Positions 1 to 9,942 are shown, counted from the first letter of the stretch. The stretch: 64,000 nt of DNA from Alphaproteobacteria bacterium (GCA_017307355.1 JAFKFG010000017.1:1-64000); one strand, 5' to 3'. A program made the numbers and translations. The notes: a model not told the origin generated them from the letters alone.

Positions 1-1184
1 AGCAGGACCTGCGCGGCCACGATGGCGGCAAGGGCGAGGGGGCTTTTGGGATCCTGGCGCAGGGAGGCAGGCGCGAAGGTGCGCCAAGCATGGTTGGCGA
101 TCAGGTAAAAGCCGTGCAGCAGGCCGAAGATGACAAAGGTCAGTCCCGCCCCGTGCCAGACACCCGCCAGGAGCATGGTGATGAAGATGGGAATGGCGAT
201 CATGTTGAGAAACCCGCCCACGGTCTTGGCGTCGCGGGTGAGGATGGGGGCACCCCGGGCAATGCGCCGCCGGGTGATCCAGATCGCCATGGGATTGTAG
301 AGATAAAGCGTCAGGTAGCGCGTCAGGGTCATGTGCCAGCGCTGCCAGAAGTCGATGATGCTGCGGGCCTTGTAGGGGGAGTTGAAATTGAGGGGGAAGC
401 GGATGTTGAACATATAGGCCAGCCCGATCGCCATGTCGGAATAGCCGGAGAAATCGAAATACAGCCGCAGCGAATAAGACAGCGCCGTCAGCCAGGCCGG
501 AACCAGCCCCAAGGTGCCGGGGGCATCGAAGCCGGCATTGGACACCTGGATCAAAGAATCGGCGATCAGGACCTTCTTGGCCAAGCCGATGATGAAGATG
601 GTCAGGCCCACCGCCAGGTTGCGGCGGCTGACCTGGTAAGTCTGGCTGTTGCTGAACTGGGGCATGATCTCCCGGTGATGGAGGATCGGCCCGGCAATCA
701 GGTGGGGGAAGAAGGTGACGAACAGGCAATAGCTGAAAAAGTCCCGGTCCTTGGTCATGCCCTGGCGGCAATCGATCAGGTATCCGATCTGGGTGAAGGT
801 GTAGAAGGAGATGCCCAAAGGCAGGATCACCGGATCGACCTTCAGGCTGGTGACGCCCAGCGAATCCAGAAAGCCCATCAGGGCGAAGAGATATTTGTAA
901 TAGATCAGCACCGCCAGATTGACGGCGACGCCCAGGATCAGGATGGCGCTCTGGCGGCTGTCGAAGCCTTCGTTGCGGGTGATCCAGAGGCTGATCGAAT
1001 AATTGAAAGCGATCGAGCCCATCAGGATGAGTACGAAGGGCGGGTTCCACCAGGCGTAAAAGACCAGCGAGCTGACGACCAGCGAGAGCCCGGCGGCGCG
1101 ATGATTAATCCGGCCCAGCAGGTAATAGGCCAGCAGCGCCAGCGGCATGAAGACGAAAATGAAAATGTGGGAATTGAAGAGCAA
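1..1184 (-). CDS. MBOAT-family O-acyltransferase (AlgI-like), 3' end outside window
   Basis: Multi-pass membrane acyltransferase, probably transferring acyl groups onto an exported polysaccharide. About 394 residues are visible and the frame runs off the left edge, so the C-terminus is missing. The N-terminus MLFNSHIFIFVFMPL is what AlgI-type proteins begin with; it requires a TTG start at 1184, because no ATG lies between the upstream in-frame stop and a methionine 12 codons further in. Further hallmarks are FFPHLIAGPI, the DFWQRWHMTLTRYL segment and GVWHGAG, whose His is the catalytic residue of the family. It lies 69 bases after the FkbH-like gene, a pairing that suggests a joint acyl-transfer job. 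Family call is firm; the substrate is inferred. Confidence 0.9.
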   Translation of the reverse strand, partial: MLFNSHIFIFVFMPLALLAYYLLGRINHRAAGLSLVVSSLVFYAWWNPPFVLILMGSIAFNYSISLWITRNEGFDSRQSAILILGVAVNLAVLIYYKYLFALMGFLDSLGVTSLKVDPVILPLGISFYTFTQIGYLIDCRQGMTKDRDFFSYCLFVTFFPHLIAGPILHHREIMPQFSNSQTYQVSRRNLAVGLTIFIIGLAKKVLIADSLIQVSNAGFDAPGTLGLVPAWLTALSYSLRLYFDFSGYSDMAIGLAYMFNIRFPLNFNSPYKARSIIDFWQRWHMTLTRYLTLYLYNPMAIWITRRRIARGAPILTRDAKTVGGFLNMIAIPIFITMLLAGVWHGAGLTFVIFGLLHGFYLIANHAWRTFAPASLRQDPKSPLALAAIVAAQVL

Positions 1185-1253
1185 GGCTTCTATCCATCCC
1201 CATGCCGAAGGCCGCGTGCGGCCTCAGCGGTCCCTGCCGGACGTTTCGCCACC

Positions 1254-3311
1254 CTAGCCCCCCTTCTTCTTCCGGATGAGGGCGACGAAATCGCCAATCT
1301 CCTTCAAAGACTCGATTTCCGCAGTCCGGAACTTCACGCCGAAGCGCATCTCCGTCGCGACCACGATCGTGATGTGCTTGAAGGAATCCCAACCCGCAAA
1401 ATCACCAGCAACACTGCCGGGGTGCAGGACAATCGTCTCGTCGTCCAGCGCTTCGCGAACGACTTCCGTTATTCCCTCCAGTATTTCAAGATCCGTCACG
1501 TCGTTACTGCCATCTTCCTGAAAGCCAAGCTTCGCATAATGGTCACGAACCAGACCGTTCTTTTCCGTGGGCTTGAATTCACCGATCACGGCGCGATAGC
1601 CGCGCCGCTGCGCTTCATCGACCAGCAGATTCAAAGTCGCATGTTCGACCTGCCGCCCCAGCACGCGGCAGCTCATCAGCCAGGTGTCGATCATCAATTC
1701 GCCCGAACGCTCTGAAGGCTTGGCGATGACGACGGCGATCATGCCGTTGTCGCCATATTTGTCGGTGAGGCGGATCTGAAAGGTGACGACATCCTTGTCG
1801 GTCATCGCCGCTTCGACATCGCGCTCCGCATAGCGGCGGGTGGTGAGGTTGAACTGGTTGGTCTTGTTGATCAGCTGGGTGATGCGCGCCTGGCCCACGG
1901 CATCGAAGGGAACGGCCCGCATCTGCATTTCCAGGCTTTTCAGATAGGTGGGCAGATCGGTGGCGTGGCGGGCGGATTCGCGTTCCGCATTGGCCTGATA
2001 CTGGCCGGCGCGCGAAAAATCCTCTTCGGTCATGCGCACGCTTTCGAAATATCCGCCATCGGCGATGCATCGCGCGTAGAAGGCCGCGTCTTCGGGAAGC
2101 TCGGGCACCGCGACCATCGGCAGCTCGCGGCGGACCAGGTTGCGCTCGAACGGATTGTCGTCGGCGAACACCAGGGCATCCAATCCGATATTGATCTCGG
2201 CGGCGATGGCGCGAAGATTGGTGGCCTTGTCGGACCAGTTGGCGACAAAGGATGCGAAGGACGAACGCTTCAGCACCATGTCCGGATGGCTGGCGAAAGG
2301 CGTCAGCGCGATCTTTTCGTCATTCTTGGAGCAGACCGCCAGGATGATGCCGCGCTCGGAGAGAAGCTGGGCATAATCCTGGAAAGCGATGAAGGCTTCG
2401 CCCGCCGCGCTGCCCTGGCCCAGAACGATGCCTTCGACGCCGTCATCCCCGATCACCCCGCCCCACAGCGTGTTGTCGAGATCCAGCACCAGGCATTTGA
2501 AGGCGCGGCCGCGCTGCGCCGCGACGATGCGCGCCACCAAGTCTCCATAAAGCGGCGCCACGGGCGGCGCGATTTCGATTTTCGCCCGGTGCCACAGAAC
2601 CGGATCGTGCCAGGCGGCAATGCCGTCCTCCATCGCGCGCGCATCGAGCGCCAGAATGTCCGCGCCGGCTTCGTCGGCGAATTGGCGCAGGCGCTGGTTG
2701 ACGCGGGCGGCCATGGCCTGAGGCGAGCCGGGCAGGCGATGCTCGTTGCTGCCCAGAAGCCCCGGAAACAGCGGCAGGATGGTCTGCTGGATCACGGGAC
2801 AGGCGAACGCCTGGCGCGCCATGTCCCAGACCTGTTTGCAATGGGCGGCCGCATCTTCGACCGCGCGATCGCAGGTCGCGGCGCTCTGGGCGGCGTTGGC
2901 TTTTCCCAGCGCATGGCGGGCATCGAAGGCGAAAAGCACCACATTCGGCTTGAAGGCGTGGAGCGCCGAGCCCGGATCCATCAGGTCCTGCAGATATTGG
3001 CCGAAGGGATTGGTGTAGACCTCGGCCCAAAATCCCCGGCGCATGAACGCCACGCGGATGGCGGGAATGAGGTGGGAGACCATCGACGAGCCCAGAATCG
3101 CCAGGCGCACCGCCGGCAATGTCATCCCCGGCGGCGGGCCGTCGGCGAAACGGTTGCGGGCCAGCTTGTCCAGCCGTTCGGTGCGGAGGAAATCCATCTG
3201 GCAATTGGCCAGGGCGGTGAAACACTCCCATCCGCCGTCCGCGCCGAGCGAGCGGATTTCGTCACTCCAATTTGCGTTTTTCGGGAGCCACCAAAGATCC
3301 GATGCCAACAT
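1254..3311 (-). CDS. FkbH-like HAD-superfamily protein with C-terminal acyl carrier domain
   Basis: 685 aa. The order is an SGNH/GDSL-like N-terminal part (LAILGSSMVSHLIPA near 70-80), a HAD-IIIC domain with the intact motif LDLDNTLWGGVIGDDG around 274, a GNAT-like acyltransferase segment around 430-590, and an acyl carrier domain at about 610-685. The carrier Ser lies in GWDSFKHI, the usual phosphopantetheine site. FkbH proteins load glyceryl or similar acyl units onto carrier proteins; here the carrier is fused. With the MBOAT gene downstream it plausibly supplies an acyl group to decorate a glycan. Clear ATG at 3311. The substrate is not readable from the sequence. Confidence 0.9.
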   Translation of the reverse strand: MLASDLWWLPKNANWSDEIRSLGADGGWECFTALANCQMDFLRTERLDKLARNRFADGPPPGMTLPAVRLAILGSSMVSHLIPAIRVAFMRRGFWAEVYTNPFGQYLQDLMDPGSALHAFKPNVVLFAFDARHALGKANAAQSAATCDRAVEDAAAHCKQVWDMARQAFACPVIQQTILPLFPGLLGSNEHRLPGSPQAMAARVNQRLRQFADEAGADILALDARAMEDGIAAWHDPVLWHRAKIEIAPPVAPLYGDLVARIVAAQRGRAFKCLVLDLDNTLWGGVIGDDGVEGIVLGQGSAAGEAFIAFQDYAQLLSERGIILAVCSKNDEKIALTPFASHPDMVLKRSSFASFVANWSDKATNLRAIAAEINIGLDALVFADDNPFERNLVRRELPMVAVPELPEDAAFYARCIADGGYFESVRMTEEDFSRAGQYQANAERESARHATDLPTYLKSLEMQMRAVPFDAVGQARITQLINKTNQFNLTTRRYAERDVEAAMTDKDVVTFQIRLTDKYGDNGMIAVVIAKPSERSGELMIDTWLMSCRVLGRQVEHATLNLLVDEAQRRGYRAVIGEFKPTEKNGLVRDHYAKLGFQEDGSNDVTDLEILEGITEVVREALDDETIVLHPGSVAGDFAGWDSFKHITIVVATEMRFGVKFRTAEIESLKEIGDFVALIRKKKGG

Positions 3312-3456
3312 GCGATATCCAATTCGAAGTAACTAAAAAAATTCCGTCCGGTTTGCGTGCGCGCCGCCCCGCAAGCGGTCGCGCCCGGCCGGACCTGTAT
3401 TCGACAGATTGCGATTTGCCCGTCCGCGGGTGAGCATCACGACGCAACTCCATTGC

Positions 3457-4773
3457 TCAGAGGCGGGGCGCAGTCTCCCCGGCGCGTTCGCTCCAGGCCC
3501 GCCGCAGGACCGCATCGGTCGGCATCACGAAATCGGCGTTCAGCGCCGACACGCGCGAGATACCCACCAGCGACATGTTGCGCTTCAACTCTTCGGCCAT
3601 CAGGGCGATGGCGCGCGCGACCCCGCCCGTGCCGCCGATGCTGGCGGCATAGAGGAAGGGGCGCCCGACAAAGACGAAATCCGCGCCCAGCGCCAGAGCC
3701 TTGATCACATCGGTGCCCCGGCGCACGCCGCCGTCCAGCATCACCGGCAGGTCCGGGATGGCGGCCTTGATGGCGGGCAGCACATGCAGCGGCGCGACCG
3801 CGCCGTCGAGCTGGCGGCCGCCATGGTTGGAGATGATCACGCCATCGGCGCCGCATTCGCGCGCCTGCTTTGCATCCGCCGCGTTGAGAATGCCTTTGAG
3901 CACCAGCTTGCCTTTCCACAGGCTGCGGACCAGATGGATTTCCGGCCAGCCCATGCGATCGACGGCGCCGCCGCCCCTGATGTCGGCCCGGGCCAGCACC
4001 GAGGGGCCGCGCACGGCGCGATAATTCTCCAGATGCGGCACGCCGCGGCGCAGGACCGTTTGCAGCGCCGTGCCGATCAGCCAGGCAGGATGGCTGATGC
4101 CGTCCCACAGGATCCCGGGCGTGAGCTTGAGCGGCACGTTGAAGCCGTTCTGCTTGTCCACTTCGCGGTTGCCCGGAACCGGAACGTCGACGGTGATCAC
4201 CAGGGTCTTGAATCCGGCGGCGGCGACGCGCTCCAAAAGGCGGCGGATCTGATCGGGATGGCCGGGCAGATAGGCTTGAAACCAGGTGCCGGGCGCCGCG
4301 CGCGAAACCTCTTCCATGGCGGTGAAGGATGCGCCGCTCAGCACCATGGGAATGTTCGCGGCCTTCGCCGCTTCGGCCATCGCCACATCGCCGCGATAGG
4401 CGAACAGCGCGGCGGCGCCCATCGGCGCGATGCCGAACGGCGCCGCATAGGTTTCGCCGAACAGGGTGCATTTGGGATCGCGGTGAATGGCGCTGGTCAG
4501 CACGCGAGTGACCAGCGCATAGTCCTTGAAGCTGTCCCGGTTCTGCCGGATCGAAGCATCGGTTTCGGTGCCGCTGGCGGCATAGCCATAGAGCATGCGC
4601 GGCAGCTTGCGGCGCGCGGCCTTTTCGAAATCGTCGAGGCAAAGATATCGGTTCAGATGCGTCGCGATGCGAATCTGAGGTGGCGCATCGGCTTTGGCGC
4701 CGGCGGCGGAATCGCGGCTGACGGCGGCCACTTCGCTCCGCTGCCAGCCGGCGGCCGATTGCGTGTCCGTCAT
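3457..4773 (-). CDS. FMN-dependent alpha-hydroxy-acid dehydrogenase (lactate dehydrogenase-like)
   Basis: 438 aa TIM-barrel flavoenzyme oxidising 2-hydroxy acids such as L-lactate or mandelate. It carries the family signature SNHGGRQLD near residue 315 (catalytic His), FGIAPMG for FMN binding, and LVITVDVPVPGNRE. I prefer ATG 4773 (MTDTQS) over the in-frame GTG at 4785 because a GGGGGA ribosome site sits about 5 bases upstream of it. No obvious link to the polysaccharide genes on either side. LldD and mandelate or glycolate oxidases share the fold, so the exact substrate is open. Confidence 0.9.
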   Translation of the reverse strand: MTDTQSAAGWQRSEVAAVSRDSAAGAKADAPPQIRIATHLNRYLCLDDFEKAARRKLPRMLYGYAASGTETDASIRQNRDSFKDYALVTRVLTSAIHRDPKCTLFGETYAAPFGIAPMGAAALFAYRGDVAMAEAAKAANIPMVLSGASFTAMEEVSRAAPGTWFQAYLPGHPDQIRRLLERVAAAGFKTLVITVDVPVPGNREVDKQNGFNVPLKLTPGILWDGISHPAWLIGTALQTVLRRGVPHLENYRAVRGPSVLARADIRGGGAVDRMGWPEIHLVRSLWKGKLVLKGILNAADAKQARECGADGVIISNHGGRQLDGAVAPLHVLPAIKAAIPDLPVMLDGGVRRGTDVIKALALGADFVFVGRPFLYAASIGGTGGVARAIALMAEELKRNMSLVGISRVSALNADFVMPTDAVLRRAWSERAGETAPRL

Positions 4774-5020
4774 ACTATCCCCCACCCCTCAATGAAGCCG
4801 TTTTCCAAACCCGCGGCCTGCCCGGCCGGCGACCGTTCAGGTTTATACAGCGTCACCTGCTTTCATTGCGCGAACCTTAGCGCGGATTGGTTAAATTGGG
4901 TGACGGTTTCGGCGGCATTTTTACGGCACGATCAAGACACGCGAACAATGTTTGGTTCCGCGCGCGCGGCGCCGTTTCTGTCGATAATGAGTATCAGGAA
5001 AAATTGCAGGAGCGGGGGAC

Positions 5021-5929
5021 TCAGGCCGGCGCAAGCAGGCCCAGCCGGCTCAACGCCCGCCCGGCCTTGCGGCGCCATCCCGCGCCATCCATGCGCCACA
5101 GGAATGTTTCATAGGCCAGGGTGCCCGGATGCGGCGGTTCCAGAAAATCGTAAGCCGGGGCGGCGCGGAAATGTTCCGCGTCGAGGGGAAACTCGGTGAC
5201 GATGCGAGACTGGCTCCGGTAGCATTGGAGCATGCATTGCTTGCGGTCCTGCCGGGCGGCGTCGAGCGGGAATGTCTGCACCGGGCCTGCGCCGGCGGCG
5301 GGAAGAAAGCCGCCATAGATCATCCGGCCGCCGGCAAGATGATAGCTGGTCATTTCCACCGGCAGCGGCGCTTCCGACCCGTCTTCGCGCAGCAGAAAGC
5401 AGGCGGCATGAACCGCGAGCGCGGTGGCATCGTGATCCGGATGTCCGCCTTCATAGGGGTGGGTCACCACATAGCGGAATTTTTTCGCGCGCATGATCTC
5501 GATCAGGCGGGAGACGATGCGCGGGATATGGATGACCGCTTCCTGGTCTGAAATTCCCAACCGCGACACCGGCATGTCGCCGCGGCCGATCAGGGCCAGC
5601 ACGTTCGCGGTTTCCTGGGCTCGCGCTTGCCGGTAGGCCTCGTTGCCGTCGAAGCCGGCGGCGCGCGCCGCCACGCCGTCTTTCGGCGCGCCATCGGTGA
5701 CGATGACGATGCCGGTGTCCGTCAGGCGGGACAAAAGATCGCCCGCGCCCAATGTCTCGTCATCGGGATGGGCGGCGACAACAAGGGCCGGTTGTGTCGG
5801 CAGATCGTTGAGGGCGCGGCCGGCGCCGATGCCCGTGATGCGGCTTTTGCGGCCGCCATAGAGCCGGTCATAAACGGCCTCGTCCCAGCGCCGATACGCG
5901 CGCCGGGCCAGCTTGGTCGCGATCGACAC
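5021..5929 (-). CDS. PIG-L/LmbE-family N-acetyl-sugar deacetylase
   Basis: 302 aa. Zinc-dependent deacetylase fold: AAHPDDE at about 52-58 and THPYEGGHPDHDA further on are the two metal and catalytic motifs. Family members remove N-acetyl groups from GlcNAc-type sugars, and related enzymes occur in polysaccharide clusters. Its place next to the Wzt/Wzm exporter and the glycosyltransferases fits processing of a glycan or lipid-linked sugar. The N-terminus (MSIATKLARRAYRRWDEAVY) is basic and amphipathic, not a signal peptide, so a cytoplasmic location is likely. Confidence 0.85.
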   Translation of the reverse strand: MSIATKLARRAYRRWDEAVYDRLYGGRKSRITGIGAGRALNDLPTQPALVVAAHPDDETLGAGDLLSRLTDTGIVIVTDGAPKDGVAARAAGFDGNEAYRQARAQETANVLALIGRGDMPVSRLGISDQEAVIHIPRIVSRLIEIMRAKKFRYVVTHPYEGGHPDHDATALAVHAACFLLREDGSEAPLPVEMTSYHLAGGRMIYGGFLPAAGAGPVQTFPLDAARQDRKQCMLQCYRSQSRIVTEFPLDAEHFRAAPAYDFLEPPHPGTLAYETFLWRMDGAGWRRKAGRALSRLGLLAPA

Positions 5930-5987
5930 TCAGACGCCCCTGTCCCACGGAATTCGCAAAATCCGCTGAAATCGTCCTACAGGCGGG

Positions 5988-6008
5988 AGGCGATGGCAAG
6001 CATCGCCT
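5988..6008 (-). terminator. Hairpin after wzt, possible terminator
   Basis: Perfect 8-bp stem AGGCGATG/CATCGCCT with a GCAAG loop, 15 bases past the stop of the Wzt gene in its reading direction. No T-run follows, so this is only a possible transcription end or mRNA-stabilising hairpin. Confidence 0.35.
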
Positions 6009-6023
6009 GGCCCGGCGCGCCGG

Positions 6024-7367
6024 TCAGGTCCCGACCGCCGCGATTTTCTCGACCTTTTCCGAAACGCTCCATCTGGCGTCCTTGGAATAGACCGAGCCCC
6101 AGGGCCGGTTCAGCGCATGCGTCACCTGGCCATGGTTCACCACCGTGAGCAGGGGATAATCGAAAATGGCGTCGCAGGATTTTCCATCGATCATGGGATC
6201 GAGCGAAACATCGGCGAAATAGCGGCCCGGCGCCAGAAACAGGTCCTTGACCGAGAGTTTCACCACATTTTCTCCGGGACGCAGCGACAGGCCCTGCACC
6301 TTGTCGGAGGCCACCAGGGTGGTCACGCGCTCGCCCTGAGAATTCATCAGCACCACGCAGAGGTCCCCGGCCAGAATGGCGCTTTCCACGTCCAGGCAGA
6401 TCTCGACAGTGAAATCGGAACCCAGTTCGACCTCGGGCAGCGTGTCGGGATCGTTGTTGGAGCTGGCGATATTGATTTCCACGATGCTGGCGGGCGGATT
6501 GTCATAGTTGCGCCCCCGCCGGAAGCTTTCCAGATTCTTGGCCTTCAAGGCCTTGGCGCGCGCATCCAGGGTGGTGAGCAGATATTTCTCGATCACGGTC
6601 TCGGAATCGGCATCCGCGGTGATCCTGCCGCCCTGCAGCAGAAGCGAGCGGGTGGTGAGGGTCTTGATCGCGCCCATATTGTGGCTGACGAACAGGACTG
6701 TGCGGTTCTCGCTGGCGACCGAGCTCATCTTGCCCATGCATTTGGCCTGGAACGCGGCATCGCCCACCGCCAGAACCTCGTCCACGATCAGGATTTCCGG
6801 TTCCATATGCGCGGCCACGGCAAAGGCCAGGCGCACATACATGCCCGAGGAATAGCGCTTGACCGGCGTGTCGAGGAATTTCTCGACTTCGGAAAAGGCG
6901 ACGATCTCGTCGAACTTCTTGCGGATATCGACCCGGCTCATGCCCAGGATCGCGCCGTTGAGGAAGATATTTTCCCGCCCCGACAATTCGGGATGAAAGC
7001 CGGTGCCGACTTCCAGCAGGCTGGCGACGCGGCCGCGCAGCGTCACCCGGCCCTTGGTGGGTTCGGTGATGCGGCTGAGAACCTTGAGCAGCGTGCTCTT
7101 GCCGGCGCCGTTGCGGCCGATCAGGCCCAGCACTTCGCCTTCCTTGACCTCGAAATTGACGTCCGTCAGCGCCCAGAATTCCTCGATCTGATCGCCATGC
7201 ACCACCTCGCGGCCCTTCATCAGGTCGCCGGTCTTGCGCGCGGCATTGCGGGCGGTGCGGGTGATGGCGTCGCGCAGGCTCACATCCCCCGCGGGTGTGT
7301 TGTCGCTGGCGCGGTGCCCCAGAAGGTACCGCTTGGAGAGATTCTCGACGGTGATGACTGCTGTCAT
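6024..7367 (-). CDS. wzt: Polysaccharide ABC exporter ATP-binding subunit with C-terminal carbohydrate domain (Wzt)
   Basis: 447 aa. Residues 1 to about 260 form an ABC ATPase: Walker A GRNGAGKST at 84-92, signature YSSGMYVRLAF, Walker B ILIVDEVLAVGD. As in other Wzt/TagH proteins an insertion of about 25 residues precedes the core. Residues about 290-435 form a beta-rich domain like Wzt-C, which in the O9a and O12 systems reads the non-reducing terminus of the finished chain. It lies 15 bases downstream of the permease gene. It powers export of an undecaprenyl-linked glycan across the inner membrane. A C-terminal extension of this kind suggests a chain with a terminal modification. Confidence 0.93.
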   Translation of the reverse strand: MTAVITVENLSKRYLLGHRASDNTPAGDVSLRDAITRTARNAARKTGDLMKGREVVHGDQIEEFWALTDVNFEVKEGEVLGLIGRNGAGKSTLLKVLSRITEPTKGRVTLRGRVASLLEVGTGFHPELSGRENIFLNGAILGMSRVDIRKKFDEIVAFSEVEKFLDTPVKRYSSGMYVRLAFAVAAHMEPEILIVDEVLAVGDAAFQAKCMGKMSSVASENRTVLFVSHNMGAIKTLTTRSLLLQGGRITADADSETVIEKYLLTTLDARAKALKAKNLESFRRGRNYDNPPASIVEINIASSNNDPDTLPEVELGSDFTVEICLDVESAILAGDLCVVLMNSQGERVTTLVASDKVQGLSLRPGENVVKLSVKDLFLAPGRYFADVSLDPMIDGKSCDAIFDYPLLTVVNHGQVTHALNRPWGSVYSKDARWSVSEKVEKIAAVGT

Positions 7368-7382
7368 GCTATTCTCGTAAAT

Positions 7383-8201
7383 TCAGATCAGATCGGCGAA
7401 GCTTTTCTCGGTGGCACGGAACTGGTGCACGCCGAGCCACATGAACGCAGCGATGACCGCGAAACTCACGGCCAAGCCGGGCAGATAGATATCGCTGCCC
7501 AGCAGGCTCCAGCGGAAGCCGTCGATCACGCCCACCACCGGATTGAGCGAATACAGCAGCCGCCACTTTTCCGGCACGATGCTCGAACTGAACCCCACCG
7601 GCGAGACGTAAAGGCCCAGCTGCACGATGAAGGGCACGATGATGCGGAAGTCCCGGTATTTGACGTTCAAGGCCGTGACCCACAGCGACGGGCCGATGGT
7701 GGCGGCGATGCCGGCCACCACGAAAACGGGAAGGAACAGGACATGCCAGCTCGGCAGGAACTGATACCAGACCATCATCCCCAACAGCAGGCCGAAGGCG
7801 ATGAGGAAGTCCGCGAACGCCACCACCACGGCCGCGGTGGGAACGATCAGGCGGGGGAAATAGATTTTGCTGATCAGGTTGGAGTTGCCGATCATGCTGT
7901 TGGAGGCATCGGTCAGGCCGGTGGAAAAGAACGTCCAGGCCAGGGTGCCGACGAACACCATCAGGGGATAGGGAATGGCGGCGTCGGACGGCAATTTGGC
8001 GATCCGGCTGAAGACCATGGTGAACACCACCATGGTGAGGAAAGGCCGGATCAGCGCCCAGGAAGCGCCGATGATGGTCTGCTTGTAGCGGACGGCGACG
8101 TCGCGCCAGGCCAGGACATAGAACAGCTCCCGGTAGCGCCAGATGTCGCTCCAATAATTGCGCTCATGGCGCCCATGTTCGATGATGACCACATCCGTCA
8201 T
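7383..8201 (-). CDS. wzm: Polysaccharide ABC exporter permease (Wzm)
   Basis: 272 aa ABC-2 permease with six predicted membrane spans. The N-terminal amphipathic part contains YRELFYVLAWRDVAVRYKQT, followed by GASWALIRPF, both typical of Wzm/KpsM-like exporters. I take ATG 8201 (MTDVVIIEHG) as the start; an upstream in-frame codon would add 16 residues that do not look like the family. First gene of the wzm-wzt unit; the membrane partner of the downstream ATPase. Confidence 0.92.
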   Translation of the reverse strand: MTDVVIIEHGRHERNYWSDIWRYRELFYVLAWRDVAVRYKQTIIGASWALIRPFLTMVVFTMVFSRIAKLPSDAAIPYPLMVFVGTLAWTFFSTGLTDASNSMIGNSNLISKIYFPRLIVPTAAVVVAFADFLIAFGLLLGMMVWYQFLPSWHVLFLPVFVVAGIAATIGPSLWVTALNVKYRDFRIIVPFIVQLGLYVSPVGFSSSIVPEKWRLLYSLNPVVGVIDGFRWSLLGSDIYLPGLAVSFAVIAAFMWLGVHQFRATEKSFADLI

Positions 8202-8979
8202 TGGCCGTTTCCTATACCAATTCGCCGGGGGCGGAAAACGCGAGGCCATGGCCCGGGCGTTGGAGTCTAAGGGAGGCGGTCATTGGCAGGGTCCTGAAAC
8301 TGAGCCGGATTGGGCGCTTTATGGTTTGTCGTTGTTCCGATTGCACGATTTGTTGTCGTCCAAGACGTGCCCGGTTCCCGATTTGCATGCGAATTATGTC
8401 AAATTACGCCCAAAAGGTTATGACATAGAGGTAAAGATATCTTTGTGCGCCCGGCGTGCTTTTCCCATGCCCAGGGCGGCATTTTCCGGACGGATTGCCC
8501 AATAGGGCCGCCGGCCATGGGCCAAAGTCCGCGGCCGGAATGGTCCGGGCCCGATGGGCGAGCGGGCCCGCCGGATGCGGTCCGGATGGCCGGCCCGGTC
8601 CCGGCCAGGCCCCGCTTCAGATGATCGCGTCCGGGGCGCATGCCGATGTGCACGAAACGCGGCTTCAGGATCGCGATGCTTCTTTCCCGTACGGCACCGT
8701 AATCGCAAACGTGCCGATATCGTCCAGGCACCCATCATGGAAATGATGTAACTTCCCGATGCCGGGTTGAAGCCGATGCGTTCCGCTTCAACAGGAAGGG
8801 ATAACGCGTCGTCCGATTCAGGCGCGGTACCGGAAGATGAGAATCGTTATCTCGGTATTGTTAACTCCAATTCAAGCTAAGTTACGCAAGGATAGACCGT
8901 CTCAGTACGGTCTTTAACAGGCAGTACATCGCAGGCGACAGAGTCGAAATTTGAGCCCTCAGGGCAAAGAGAACGCGCA
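8202..8979. other. 778-bp intergenic region between wzm and a divergent glycosyltransferase
   Basis: No convincing gene: short open frames here are Arg/Pro/Gly-rich and lack ribosome sites. The region must hold the promoters for both divergent units. Two inverted repeats stand out: GTTGAAGC (8766-8773) with GCTTCAAC (8785-8792), and AGACCGT (8894-8900) with ACGGTCT (8907-8913) followed by TTAAC. The second sits about 65 bases before the glycosyltransferase start, so it could be a 5'-leader hairpin or a weak terminator. Composition drops in GC around 8320-8440. Confidence 0.5.
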
Positions 8980-9939
8980 ATGCTTTTCACGGTCGCCATC
9001 TGCACGCGCAACAGGGCCAATTCTCTGAAACGCACGCTCTCTTCTCTGGAAAGCGCGCGCAAACCCGATTGTGTGTGGGAATTGCTGGTGGTCGATAACG
9101 GCAGCACCGACGACACGCATGCGGTGGTGTCGGAATTCGCCGGGCGGTTGCCGATCAAATATGAAATGGAACAGCGCGGCGGGCTGTCCTATGCCCGCAA
9201 TCGCGCCGTCGCATGCGCCCAGGGCGACTACATCATCTGGACCGACGACGATGTGATGGTGGACGAGGCCTGGCTGACGGCTTATGTGGACGCGTTCAAG
9301 CGCTGGCCGGATGTCGCCGTTTTCGGCGGCAAGATCGTGCCCACCTTGGTCGAGCCCAGTGTCGGCTGGTTTGTGTCGGTCCTGCCGATCATCGGCCCGC
9401 CGCTTGCCGCGCGCGATCTGGGGCCGAATCCCGTGGCGATGTCGGTCGAAGCGAATGTGCTGCCCTATGGCGCCAATTTCGCGACCCGCAGCGCCGAGCA
9501 ACGGAAATTCTCGTTCGATCCGCGTCTGGGCGTCGCGCCCGGGCGCCGGCTGCTGTTCGAAGAGACCCAAGTGATCAAGGCGATGCTGTCGAGCGGCCTC
9601 AGCGGGATGTGGTTTCCCGAAAGCCGCGTGAACCACATGATCGGCCACGAGCGGCAATCGGTCGAATATATCGCGAACTATTATGAGGGCCATGGCGCCA
9701 CGGAAGTTCTGCTGGATGGCGGCCTTGCCGGCACGCCGGTCTTCGGCGTTCCCAGCTGGCTGTGGCGGCGATATGCGACCCGGCTCGCGGGCTATTGGCT
9801 GTCGCGGCTGTTTTCGCCGGCGCAGATCTGGGTGCCCAAGTTGATGAAGCTCGCCCATGACCGCGGCAAGATCAAATATCTTCTCAGCGCTCGTTCCGCC
9901 CCCACGCAAGGCGTGATGTCCACCGCCGACGGACGATAG
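8980..9939 (+). CDS. Family 2 glycosyltransferase
   Basis: 319 aa. GT-A fold: starts directly with the Rossmann-like strand (MLFTVAICTRNRANSLKRTL), then VVDNGSTDDT and the metal-binding WTDDDVMVD (DxD). Inverting sugar transfer from a nucleotide sugar onto a lipid- or glycan-linked acceptor is expected. No membrane helix is evident. Transcribed away from the wzm-wzt unit and convergent with the next glycosyltransferase, with 3 bases between them. Donor and acceptor cannot be read from the sequence. Confidence 0.88.
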   Translation: MLFTVAICTRNRANSLKRTLSSLESARKPDCVWELLVVDNGSTDDTHAVVSEFAGRLPIKYEMEQRGGLSYARNRAVACAQGDYIIWTDDDVMVDEAWLTAYVDAFKRWPDVAVFGGKIVPTLVEPSVGWFVSVLPIIGPPLAARDLGPNPVAMSVEANVLPYGANFATRSAEQRKFSFDPRLGVAPGRRLLFEETQVIKAMLSSGLSGMWFPESRVNHMIGHERQSVEYIANYYEGHGATEVLLDGGLAGTPVFGVPSWLWRRYATRLAGYWLSRLFSPAQIWVPKLMKLAHDRGKIKYLLSARSAPTQGVMSTADGR

Positions 9940-9942
9940 CGG

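Noticed and set aside
90..1715. Plus-strand open frame of over 500 codons at the left edge
   Set aside because: It is antisense to the MBOAT gene, which has all family motifs, and to the end of the FkbH-like gene.
6117..8270. Very long plus-strand open frame opposite wzt and wzm
   Set aside because: It is the antisense of two recognised exporter genes; the product is rich in Gln, Asp, Arg and His without any domain, as expected from high-GC antisense frames.
8456..8746. Open frames in the spacer between wzm and the divergent glycosyltransferase
   Set aside because: Products are dominated by Arg, Pro, Gly and Ala, overlap each other on both strands and lack ribosome sites.
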